NCBI GenBank assembly: GCA_016938235.1
Contig: JAFGVA010000189.1
Coordinates: forward strand, 1 to 64,000
From: Bacteroidales bacterium
Lineage (GTDB): Bacteria > Bacteroidota > Bacteroidia > Bacteroidales > UBA10428
Direction: 5' to 3'
Length of the DNA: 64,000 nt
Position 1 is the stretch's first letter. Every line of letters starts with the position of its first letter. Of the stretch, positions 34,409 to 42,345 are shown piece by piece. The position numbers were made by a program, and so were the translations under genes. The notes beneath the pieces were generated by a model. That model was not told where the DNA came from. It made no database searches and saw nothing but the letters and a program-made list of their open reading frames with translations.

Positions 34409-35654
34409 TCGGATAAGGTTTTGTAAATAATTCAAGTTTTAAAGCCGTTTGGTTGTATGAATTAATAACATCAAGGTAGGCGCGTTTTATCTTCAAAGCT
34501 TCGTTAACTTTTTCCATATATTCTTCGAAATCAATGGCTTCTTTTTGATATTGACTGGTAGTTGTGCTTAAGATAAGATTGGCAGCCGGGATTTCATAAT
34601 TCTCAAAGTGTCGGGTTTGTAAAAAGATTTTATCGAGTTCTAATATCGTGTTTTGAATCTCAAGTGCATAACCAAACTTTTCGTGCTGAAGTTTTTGCAG
34701 GGCAAAATCGGCTTGTATTTGTGCCTTTTCTTCTGATTCTTTCAGTGCTTTATCGAAAATTGGCATACTTATGCCGGCATGTATACTCAAAAGGTTAAAG
34801 CTGTTGGGAGAATATTCTTTCTGATAGGTCATCCCAACTTCAAATTTTGGCAATTTTTCTGTTCTAATAAGTTTAGTATTGTTTTCTGCCAGTTTATAAT
34901 TTGTACCCGATATATCTGTAAAATAGTTGGAATTAAAATCTGAAGTATCTGATACTTTTGAGATCATATAAAGTTCAAGTTTTGTATTTCGGGGAACTAG
35001 TTTTTCTGTAATACCAAGATATTTTCTGAGTTTATTTTCGGTTATATCTATGTCTATTAGGTAAGCCTGGTATTCGAATTCCAGTGCTGATAACTGATTC
35101 TGAGACTTAGCTAATTCAACAAACTCTGTGTCTCCCAGTTCGTTTCTGACATTAGCAACATGTATCAGCTTTTGAGAATATTCTTTTTTTAGTTCAATAT
35201 TTTGTAAAACATTCATTTGGTATAACCAGTGCAGGTAAAGCGATTTAATCTCTATTTCAACCTGTTTTTTTGAAAGAGCCAGCTTTTGCTTCTCAAAGTC
35301 TTCGAGAATTGCTCTTGAGTTCCGCTCATTTTTATTATGACCGGGAGTGCCTAAGTTCTGAATCAATTCAAGTTTTAATACCGGATTCTCCGTATAAAGT
35401 TGTCCGTAATCTATGTTTAGATCGGTCGGGTATTCTGAAGTATACTTATTTGCAAGAGTCTTATTTGCTAAATAATTAAAATTGTTATTATTGCCGAAGG
35501 CTATTTCCAATGCCTTGTTTATATCAATAAAAACAGTGTCCTGAGAACATAAATAATATGGTCTGATGCATTGCATCAGACAAATAATGAGCATCCCGGT
35601 AAGGTATTGTCTGTTGATGTTTTTTGTTTTATATTTTGTCTTAAAATGCCACAT
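34395..35654 (-). CDS. TolC-family outer-membrane efflux protein
   Basis: The ATG at 35654 gives about 419 residues with a signal peptide near YLTGMLIICLMQCIRPYYLC. An upstream ATG at 35702 would add 16 residues and is less likely. Two long alpha-hairpin regions (about 100-190 and 300-400) and repeated strand pairs fit the TolC trimer fold; FEVGMTYQKEYSPN and ISMPIFDKAL are characteristic strands. It precedes and overlaps the adaptor gene. The pair lacks the RND pump that normally completes such an operon; compare the full set at 47223-54005. Confidence 0.8.
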   Translation of the reverse strand: MWHFKTKYKTKNINRQYLTGMLIICLMQCIRPYYLCSQDTVFIDINKALEIAFGNNNNFNYLANKTLANKYTSEYPTDLNIDYGQLYTENPVLKLELIQNLGTPGHNKNERNSRAILEDFEKQKLALSKKQVEIEIKSLYLHWLYQMNVLQNIELKKEYSQKLIHVANVRNELGDTEFVELAKSQNQLSALEFEYQAYLIDIDITENKLRKYLGITEKLVPRNTKLELYMISKVSDTSDFNSNYFTDISGTNYKLAENNTKLIRTEKLPKFEVGMTYQKEYSPNSFNLLSIHAGISMPIFDKALKESEEKAQIQADFALQKLQHEKFGYALEIQNTILELDKIFLQTRHFENYEIPAANLILSTTTSQYQKEAIDFEEYMEKVNEALKIKRAYLDVINSYNQTALKLELFTKPYPNDEM

Positions 35655-35944
35655 AGAATACCTATCGATGTTTCTGTTATATCCGAAAATTATGGAAATC
35701 ATATTGTGAAAACTATTTAATCTCTAATTTTTTCTGAACAATTCATGAAAACCAAAACTCCGGAGGTTTATTATTTTATCCTGCAATAACATTTTATTCT
35801 TGTATATTTTGTCGCTTTTATGACAATAAGTATCAGATAATACACTATTCAAAATGGTGGTTTATATCGGTATTTTGGGTAGAAACATCTATGGAATCAG
35901 CCGTTTAGGTTCGTTAAATTTGTATAACTAAATACAACAACCGA

Positions 35945-36283
35945 ATGATTGATTCATTTAAAGTACAAGCAGATGTTAAAAAGAATAATTTACTCATTCA
36001 GTTGAGGGGTTATTTTATGAAGTCAGAATTAGAGTTAACTTATTATCTGGCCCGGAAAGAAAGTAAAAAACTAAATCCGGGATTCGAAGTTATTCTTGAT
36101 TTAGATGGAATGCACACAAGTGTTGATGACCAAAATAGTATACACAGTAATTTTAACAGAATATTTACCACTTTAGGTGCAGGAAGAATAAAATCTATTG
36201 GTGCTCTTGCCCGCATGCCTAAAGTTAAATTGCACGATATAGAATACTTTGCATTTGAGAGTGTCGGTTTTTACCCAAATTAA
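35945..36283 (+). CDS. Small STAS-like protein
   Basis: A 112-residue cytosolic protein. The order strand (NLLIQLRGYFMKSELELTYY), helix, strand ending in acidic residues (FEVILDLDGMHTS) and later helix (LKSIGAL-like IKSIGALARMP) resembles the STAS/SpoIIAA fold. The usual phosphorylatable serine after the LDLDGM strand could be H/T/S at about 57-59. It stands alone, 313 bases before a receiver-only regulator, on the same strand. The family is tentative. Confidence 0.5.
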   Translation: MIDSFKVQADVKKNNLLIQLRGYFMKSELELTYYLARKESKKLNPGFEVILDLDGMHTSVDDQNSIHSNFNRIFTTLGAGRIKSIGALARMPKVKLHDIEYFAFESVGFYPN

Positions 36284-36449
36284 AATGGGTAAAAATGCAC
36301 AGAAATTAGGTATAATTACGATCCCTGTATTCTGTACGTACTCTTATATTTGCACTGAACGATACACGAATCCGATTAGCTGTTTAAAGTCTAATTGGTC
36401 GTTTCATGGTTAATATTTGATGTAGGGTTTGGTTGGATTTAGGTAGACG

Positions 36450-36489
36450 ACAGGGTGGCAGATTCGTTTTTGTCGCCCTGTTCTTTTTT
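36450..36489 (+). terminator. Intrinsic terminator
   Basis: ACAGGG and CCCTGT arms, with partial inner pairing, around a GATTCGTTTTTG loop, followed by TCTTTTTT. It lies in the 313-base interval between the STAS-like gene and the receiver gene, the rest of which holds no gene that I can see. Confidence 0.7.
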
Positions 36490-36596
36490 GACGGAAAATA
36501 CCCACAACAAAATAGGTATAATTGCAGGCAGTCTTCGTAAATATTCTATTTGTTAAAAAGTTGTAAAGAAGTAGATTTACATAAAAGATTTCAGGT

Positions 36597-36977
36597 ATGA
36601 AGAAGCAGAAAATACTTATTGCTGACGATAATCCACACTTTGCAAAAGCGTTGAAATTCATGCTTCTAGATTCTTTCCAGGAACAAGTTGAGGAAATAAA
36701 TATCGTTAAAGATGGCGATGAATGTTTAAATGAGCTTAACAGCAAGATCTACGATACCGTTTTTATGGATATTAATATGCCTAAAGTTAATGGTATTGAA
36801 GCCACCCGTGAAGCAACTCAACACTACAGAAACCTGATTGTCATTGCAGTATCTTTTCATTCAGAGATGAAGTACATTGTTCAGATGATCGAAGCAGGAG
36901 CAAGAAGTTACATCATTAAAGATGAAATTTGCAGAGAAACTTTAGAGAAAGCTCTCGCCATAGAATATTCATTCTGA
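36597..36977 (+). CDS. Receiver-only response regulator
   Basis: A 126-residue CheY-like protein. It has ADDNPHF near residue 8, phospho-acceptor D in TVFMDINMPKVNG (near 57), a threonine/serine switch in VIAVSFHSE, and the lysine in SYIIKDE (near 107). The GARSYIIKD wording is the type seen in NarL-class receivers, but there is no HTH after it, so output must come through a partner. Not beside a kinase gene. A strong hairpin follows 180 bases downstream. Confidence 0.9.
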   Translation: MKKQKILIADDNPHFAKALKFMLLDSFQEQVEEINIVKDGDECLNELNSKIYDTVFMDINMPKVNGIEATREATQHYRNLIVIAVSFHSEMKYIVQMIEAGARSYIIKDEICRETLEKALAIEYSF

Positions 36978-37156
36978 TTTACCCCCTTTCGGTGAGCAAA
37001 ATCATTGGTAAACAATGATTTCACGCACTTTGTTTTTACTGACAACAGCCTTATAAAATCGTATATTTAACTATACATTTATGTATTTGGTTAAGAAATT
37101 TTATTAGAAGGGTAGATTGGTGAAGTAAGAGAAATTGCTGATTGTTTGTATTTTTG

Positions 37157-37192
37157 TTAGTCCTGTCAATAGCGGCAGGACTAATTCTTTTT
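37157..37192 (+). terminator. Intrinsic terminator or attenuator just before ispG
   Basis: TTAGTCCTG (37157-37165) pairs perfectly with CAGGACTAA (37176-37184) around a ten-base loop and is followed by TTCTTTTT. The ispG ATG is at 37199, six bases further on. It may end transcripts of the receiver gene and, if read through, control ispG. A TATTTTTG (-7-like) at 37149-37156 would start transcription inside the hairpin. Confidence 0.7.
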
Positions 37193-37198
37193 ATAACA

Positions 37199-39013
37199 AT
37201 GAATAAATACTGTAATAGTCTGACAAAATACTCACGATTAAATACATACGAGGTAAATGTAGGTAGTATAAAAATAGGCGGGAATGCCAGGATTTGCCTG
37301 CAAACAATGACCAATACCCGGACTTCAGACATCAAAGCTACCGTTGAACAGGTAATCAGGGCTTATAAAGCCGGGTCTGAGCTGGTGAGAATAACAGCAC
37401 CTTCAATTCACGATGTAGATTATCTTCGTATGGTTAAAGAAGAATTAGCTAAACTTTCATACGCTATTCCTCTTGTCGCTGACATACATTTTAACCAGAA
37501 AATAGCTTTCGAAGCTGCAAAAGTGGTTGAGAAAGTTCGAATTAATCCCGGAAACTTTGCCGATTCAAAAAAATTCGATAAGCATGATTACACCGAAGAC
37601 GAATACCAGACTGAGCTTAGAAGGGTAGAGAAAGATTTTATTCCACTGATTCATATTTGTAAGGATTACAACACCTCTCTAAGAATAGGAACAAATCATG
37701 GTTCGCTTTCCGACAGAATCATGAGTCGGTTTGGCGATACACCCGAAGGTATGGTTGAATCGGCAATGGAATTTCTTAGAATTTGCAAGAGAGAAAATTT
37801 TAATCGGGTGGTAATTTCTATGAAGGCAAGTAATACCCTCATTATGGTTCAGGCTACTCGATTACTTGTTTCACGAATGATGGAAGAATCGATGAATTAT
37901 CCTTTGCATTTGGGAGTAACTGAAGCTGGCGAAGGGGAAGACGGACGTATAAAATCAGCCGTTGGAATAGGAGCACTTTTAAACGACGGAATCGGAGATA
38001 CCATTAGAGTGTCGTTAACCGAGCAACCTGAAAATGAAATTCCGGTAGCAAAAAAACTGGCAGATTATTATGCTGAAAGAAACAATCATGAGTCAATTCC
38101 GGCAATCGATAAAAACCCAGTAAATCCATTTGTTTATACAAAAAGGAAAACTGCTGATTTAGGAATTGTTGGTGGCAATAATTTGCCGGTTGTTTTAGCA
38201 GCTAATGAAACCGAGGCCTATCCTAAAGACTTGATTCCGGATATAATTATTAAAGATACTTCCGCCTTTTTATTTAACGAGAAAGATTCTGATCAAAAGA
38301 AAACTTATCCGGTATTTTATTCGAACGATAAGTTGCCTGGCGGAGACAAGGTTTCATTTTTAATTGTCGATTGTAAACAATTAGATTCTTCCTATATCAA
38401 CCTGCTTAAGGAGGAAGAAAAAGTTGTTCTGGTTTTGCAAACCAGCAATAAAAATGGTTTCGCAGATCAAAGAGCTGCTGTTATTCGTTTAATAAATTCC
38501 GGAATTCAGGCACCTGTAATTTTAAAACGTACCTATTCCGAAAACGATTTGGAAACTTTGCAGGTTAAAGCAGCAGCAGACCTGGGCGGACTTTTTATTG
38601 ATGGCTTAGCCGATGGTGTTTGGATTGAAAACATGGGCAACATTACCCAGGCTGAAGTTGTATCAGTAGCATTCGGAATTCTCCAGGCTTGCAGGTTGAG
38701 AATGACTAAACCTGATTATATTTCTTGTCCCTCATGCGGGCGTACCATGTTCGATTTGCAAAAAACTACCCGTGAGATCAGGGAGCGCACTTCACATCTA
38801 AAAGGCTTGAAAATAGGAATAATGGGTTGTATTGTAAACGGGTTGGGCGAAATGGCTGATGCCGATTATGGGTATATAGGTTCCGGAAAAGGAAAGGTTA
38901 ACCTTTATTTCAATAAAGAACTGGTTAAAAGAGGTATTGCTGAAGCAGATGCCGTAAACGAACTTGTAGAATTAATTAAAGAAAAGGGAGACTGGATTGA
39001 TCCAACTAATTAG
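37199..39013 (+). CDS. ispG: 4-hydroxy-3-methylbut-2-enyl diphosphate synthase, long form
   Basis: A 605-residue enzyme of the MEP isoprenoid pathway, which turns MEcPP into HMBPP using reduced ferredoxin or flavodoxin. The N-terminal TIM barrel (about 15-290) has VNVGSIKIGG, MTNTRTSD, LVADIHFNQKIA and RINPGNF. An insertion domain (about 300-500) is the extra part present in Bacteroidota, Chlamydiae and plant enzymes. The C-terminal [4Fe-4S] domain has CPSCGRT and GCIVNGLGEMADADYG. I start at ATG 37199; an upstream TTG at 37142 would add a hydrophobic stretch read from the terminator hairpin. Followed after 8 bases by the DUF2461 gene. Confidence 0.96.
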   Translation: MNKYCNSLTKYSRLNTYEVNVGSIKIGGNARICLQTMTNTRTSDIKATVEQVIRAYKAGSELVRITAPSIHDVDYLRMVKEELAKLSYAIPLVADIHFNQKIAFEAAKVVEKVRINPGNFADSKKFDKHDYTEDEYQTELRRVEKDFIPLIHICKDYNTSLRIGTNHGSLSDRIMSRFGDTPEGMVESAMEFLRICKRENFNRVVISMKASNTLIMVQATRLLVSRMMEESMNYPLHLGVTEAGEGEDGRIKSAVGIGALLNDGIGDTIRVSLTEQPENEIPVAKKLADYYAERNNHESIPAIDKNPVNPFVYTKRKTADLGIVGGNNLPVVLAANETEAYPKDLIPDIIIKDTSAFLFNEKDSDQKKTYPVFYSNDKLPGGDKVSFLIVDCKQLDSSYINLLKEEEKVVLVLQTSNKNGFADQRAAVIRLINSGIQAPVILKRTYSENDLETLQVKAAADLGGLFIDGLADGVWIENMGNITQAEVVSVAFGILQACRLRMTKPDYISCPSCGRTMFDLQKTTREIRERTSHLKGLKIGIMGCIVNGLGEMADADYGYIGSGKGKVNLYFNKELVKRGIAEADAVNELVELIKEKGDWIDPTN

Positions 39014-39021
39014 TTACAAAT

Positions 39022-39687
39022 ATGATTAATGCATTGTTATATCGTTTTTTGACTGACCTCAGTAAGAACAATAACAAAGAATGGTTTCAGGAAAACAGGA
39101 AAACATACAATACCTGCAGGGAGTCTTTTATATATTCTGTGGAATTAATGATTCGGGGAATTTCTGAGTTTGATAAATCAATTGCCGGATTACAACCTAA
39201 GAATTGTATTTTTCGAATTAACAGAGACATAAGGTTTTCAAATGATAAACGACCCTATAAAACAAATTTTGGCGCATTTATGGCTCCCGGAGGCAGAAAT
39301 TCAGGCAAAGGTGGCTACTACCTGCACATCGAACCCGGTTTATCCATGATAGCAGGGGGCATTTATATGCCTTCGGGACCTGTATTAAAAACTATTCGTA
39401 ACGAAGTTTATAATAATCTTGAAGAGTTTGAATCTATTGTTACGGAGGAAGATTTTGTTAAACACTTTTCGGGTTTAACCGGAGAAAAGTTAAAAACAAA
39501 ACCACAAGGTTTCCCCGATGATTTTGAAGGCATGGAGTACCTGCGTTTTAAACATTATATTGTTTCCCGCAATATTTCGGACAAGCAAACTCAATCGCCT
39601 GAATTCTTCAATGAATTAATGATGTATTTCGAAAGTATTTATCCTCTGAATCGTTTCCTTAATCAAGCTGTTGCGGAGCTTTCATAA
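39022..39687 (+). CDS. DUF2461 protein
   Basis: A 221-residue protein with the DUF2461 (TIGR02453) marks NNNKEWFQENRKTYN (about 16-30), FRINRDIRFSNDKRPYKTNF (about 69-88), GGYYLHIEPG and GIYMPSGP. Proteins of this family are found in many bacteria and fungi; their activity is not known. Co-transcription with ispG is likely (8-base gap). Its 3' end overlaps the convergent receiver gene by 29 bases, so the two messages could pair. Confidence 0.9.
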   Translation: MINALLYRFLTDLSKNNNKEWFQENRKTYNTCRESFIYSVELMIRGISEFDKSIAGLQPKNCIFRINRDIRFSNDKRPYKTNFGAFMAPGGRNSGKGGYYLHIEPGLSMIAGGIYMPSGPVLKTIRNEVYNNLEEFESIVTEEDFVKHFSGLTGEKLKTKPQGFPDDFEGMEYLRFKHYIVSRNISDKQTQSPEFFNELMMYFESIYPLNRFLNQAVAELS

Positions 39688-40069
39688 TTGCAGAAGCCTC
39701 GCGTAAAAGCACCTTTTTTAAAAAGGGTATCTCTATAGGCTTAAGAATATACGATGAACAACCGGCATTCATACAATTGTTTAACAAGTTGTGTTCGGCA
39801 TAGGCTGTTTGAGCAATTACCGGTAGATCCTCACGAATAGATTTTATTCTTTTTGTAGTTTCTATGCCACTCATAAATGGTAGATTGAGATCCATCAGCA
39901 CGATATCAACAGAGGGGTTATTTTTTACAATTTCAATGGCTTGCATTCCGGATTCGGCCCAGATAGCATTGCCCTCCCACATTTCAATAAGTTCGCGCAG
40001 AAGATACCAGTTGCGATCTTCATCTTCAACAACCAGTATTGTCAGATTTTGTAGTTTTGTGTTTTGCAT
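39659..40069 (-). CDS. Receiver-only response regulator
   Basis: A 136-residue CheY-like protein: LVVEDEDRNWYLLREL near 12, phospho-acceptor D in IVLMDLNLPFMSG (near 60), T/A switch IAQTAYAE and lysine in YILKPIEI (near 110). This wording is typical of the receiver domains of hybrid kinases, so it may be a shuttle in a phosphorelay. The ATG at 40069 directly follows the T-tract of the terminator behind the ROK kinase gene. Its 3' end overlaps the DUF2461 gene. Confidence 0.88.
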   Translation of the reverse strand: MQNTKLQNLTILVVEDEDRNWYLLRELIEMWEGNAIWAESGMQAIEIVKNNPSVDIVLMDLNLPFMSGIETTKRIKSIREDLPVIAQTAYAEHNLLNNCMNAGCSSYILKPIEIPFLKKVLLREASAIMKAPQQLD

Positions 40070-40110
40070 AAAAAAAGCCTGTTACTTTAATCATTTACGT
40101 AACAGGCTTT
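40070..40110 (-). terminator. Intrinsic terminator after the ROK kinase gene
   Basis: On the - strand AAAGCCTGTTAC pairs with GTAACAGGCTTT around 13 bases and is followed by TTTTTTT, immediately before the ATG of the receiver gene at 40069. It lies 22 bases after the ROK stop. Confidence 0.85.
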
Positions 40111-40131
40111 AAAAAGTTTTTTAATTAGAAA

Positions 40132-41094
40132 TTATTTTTCCAATTCTTTCCAGGCCAAAGCGCTGGCGCCAAGTACAGCGGCGTTAGTCTCCTGTAGTTG
40201 CGATGGTAATAATTTAACTTTTCCTCTGTAAATCGGGAATAAGTTTTCTTCCATATATTTTTGAGTCGGGTTGAAAATAAGATCACCGGCTTTAGCTAAG
40301 CCTCCGAATACAAAAATTGCTTTGGGACTTGTACAAGCAACGGCATCGGCAAGTTTAACCCCAAGAATTCGTCCTGTAATTTCAAAAGCTTCAAGCGCAA
40401 TTTTATCACCCTTCTTAGCTGCTTCAGAAACCATTTTTGCAGTTAAATCATTATAGCTAATATCTCTAAGTTCTGTTTTATCGACTCGTTCGGCTAATAA
40501 TTTAAAAACTGTACGTTTAATACCTGTGGCAGAAACATAAGTTTCGAGGCAACCGCTTTTGCCGCAACCACATTTTCGTCCCCGGTGTTTTACATTAATA
40601 TGACCAAGCTCACCGGCAAATCCATCGTGACCGTAAACAAGCTCACCATTAACAACAATACCGCTACCTAATCCAGTTCCCAGGGTAATAACAATGAAAT
40701 CTTTTATGTCTTTGGCGCCACCATAAATCATTTCGCCTATTGCTGCAGCATTGGCATCGTTGGTCAGAACCATTGGTATGCCGGGGAAATAGGGTTTAAA
40801 GTTTTCAATAAAGGGAACAATACCTTTCCAGTTAAGGTTTGGGGCATGCTCAATAGTCCCATGGTAATAATTACCATTAGGTGCTCCAATACCAATTCCT
40901 TTAATTTTTATTTCGGTAGTTATTGTGTTGAGAAGCTCTTCTATTTCTGTGTGCAGATGTTCAAGGTATACTTCAAAATCTATGAATTTGTCGGTACTTG
41001 TAAAGTTTTCAGCCAGGCAGTTTCCATTCTTATCTACTATACCAAATTTGGTAAATGTACCTCCTATGTCTATTCCTATAACTACTTCTGTCAT
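40132..41094 (-). CDS. ROK-family glucokinase
   Basis: A 320-residue sugar kinase. The ATP site VVIGIDIGGTFTKFGIVD (about 4-21), substrate aspartate in LTNDANAAAIGE (near 108) and the ROK zinc motif GRKCGCGKSGCLETY (near 171-185) are all intact, followed by FVFGGLAKAGD near the end. It phosphorylates glucose or a related hexose; the ROK zinc signature and length point to glucokinase or N-acetylglucosamine-type kinase. No transporter or regulator gene is adjacent. Its own terminator follows. Confidence 0.9.
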   Translation of the reverse strand: MTEVVIGIDIGGTFTKFGIVDKNGNCLAENFTSTDKFIDFEVYLEHLHTEIEELLNTITTEIKIKGIGIGAPNGNYYHGTIEHAPNLNWKGIVPFIENFKPYFPGIPMVLTNDANAAAIGEMIYGGAKDIKDFIVITLGTGLGSGIVVNGELVYGHDGFAGELGHINVKHRGRKCGCGKSGCLETYVSATGIKRTVFKLLAERVDKTELRDISYNDLTAKMVSEAAKKGDKIALEAFEITGRILGVKLADAVACTSPKAIFVFGGLAKAGDLIFNPTQKYMEENLFPIYRGKVKLLPSQLQETNAAVLGASALAWKELEK

Positions 41095-41180
41095 GAATCT
41101 TTAATATATAGTTTATTTATTTGAGTCTTTATGAATTTACAGCGCAAATATTAATTCTGTTACCGGTGCAAAAGTTTTTG

Positions 41181-41816
41181 CTAAAGTCCTTGGAATAGCC
41201 TTCGTTGAAAAATCAGGATAAAAGCCACCCCAACTGAAATTGCTGAATCGGCAATGTTAAAAATTGGCCGGAAGAATACAAAATTTTCACCACCACGAAT
41301 GGGGAACCATGCAGGAAAACGGCCCTCAATGAGTGGAAAATAAAGCATATCAACAACACAACCTTTTAAGGGAGCAGTATAACCCTGAAAATTAGCCTGC
41401 GCTATTCCTGCGTATCCAACCCATCGTCCGAATTGGGGATCGTATATTGTACCTTTATCGAATATTAAGCCATAAAAAAGACTGTCTAAAATATTACCAA
41501 TTGCACCTGCCAGAATCATTGAAACACTAATGAGCAAAAATATTTTTGCGTTTTTTTGAATAAGCTGCCTCAAATACCATATTATTCCTCCAATTGCCAC
41601 AAGTCGGAAAAGAGTCAACGCAAGTTTTCCGAATTTACCTGGTATATCCAGGCCAAATGCCATTCCCGGATTTTCGATATAGCGTATTGAAAACCAATTA
41701 CCCATAACAGGAATTGACTCTCCCAGGTACATATGTGTTTTAACCCAGATTTTTAATGTCTGATCGAATAGAAGTATAATAATTACAACCAGAATAGTTT
41801 TTAATGCTTTCGACAT
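41181..41816 (-). CDS. lspA: Lipoprotein signal peptidase
   Basis: The ATG at 41816 gives about 211 residues starting MSKALKTILVVIIILLFDQT; a further upstream ATG adds a poor hydrophobic tail and is less likely. Four helices carry the aspartyl-peptidase motifs: LFDQTLKIWVK, YIENPGMAFGL, AGAIGNILDSLFYG (first catalytic Asp) and PIFNIADSAISVG (second Asp). The loop between helix 3 and 4 is longer than in E. coli, as usual in Bacteroidota. It cleaves prolipoproteins after diacylglyceryl transfer. It follows dksA and ileS in the usual order, 90 bases downstream of dksA. Confidence 0.95.
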   Translation of the reverse strand: MSKALKTILVVIIILLFDQTLKIWVKTHMYLGESIPVMGNWFSIRYIENPGMAFGLDIPGKFGKLALTLFRLVAIGGIIWYLRQLIQKNAKIFLLISVSMILAGAIGNILDSLFYGLIFDKGTIYDPQFGRWVGYAGIAQANFQGYTAPLKGCVVDMLYFPLIEGRFPAWFPIRGGENFVFFRPIFNIADSAISVGVAFILIFQRRLFQGL

Positions 41817-41906
41817 ATTATTATTATTAAAAAATCGAGGGGCAAAAATAAAAAAAATGATTGGATAAAACTTCCAATCATTCAATTACATATCTAATAC
41901 TTGATA

Positions 41907-42284
41907 TTATTTTTGTTTTTGTTTTGCATCAATCGAAAGAGTGGCATGTGGTACAGCGCGGAGTCGTTCTTTTGAGATTAATTTTCCGGTTTCACGACAA
42001 ATACCATAAGTTTTATTTTCGATGCGTATTAATGCTGCCTGCAAGTGTTGAATAAATTTTTGCTGACGCTGAGCCAGTTTTCCCGACTCTTCTTTTGATA
42101 GAGTAGCAGCACCTTCTTCTAAAACTTTAAAAGTTGGTGAGGTATCCTGTGTATCATTACTTTCGCTTTGGGTTATTGCGCTTTTTAATAACTCAAAATC
42201 TTTTTTTGCCTTATCGAGTTTTTCCAGAATTAGTTCTTTAAACTCAGCTAATTCTTCATCTGAATATCTTGTCTTTTCAGCCAT
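41907..42284 (-). CDS. DksA/TraR-family transcription factor
   Basis: ATG at 42284 gives 125 residues beginning MAEKTRYSDEELAEFKELIL. A helical coiled coil fills residues 1-90, then YGICRETGKLISKERLRAVPH (two overlapping blocks) and ATLSIDAK follow. E. coli DksA has four zinc cysteines; here only the first is present (C in GICR), as in many Bacteroidota members, so zinc is probably not bound. Relatives bind the RNA polymerase secondary channel and work with ppGpp. Located between ileS and lspA, 61 bases downstream of ileS. Confidence 0.9.
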   Translation of the reverse strand: MAEKTRYSDEELAEFKELILEKLDKAKKDFELLKSAITQSESNDTQDTSPTFKVLEEGAATLSKEESGKLAQRQQKFIQHLQAALIRIENKTYGICRETGKLISKERLRAVPHATLSIDAKQKQK

Positions 42285-42345
42285 AGCCGTAATATTTGTA
42301 TCAGTTAAATATATAAAAATAATCAATTCAAGCTACCAAATAAGC

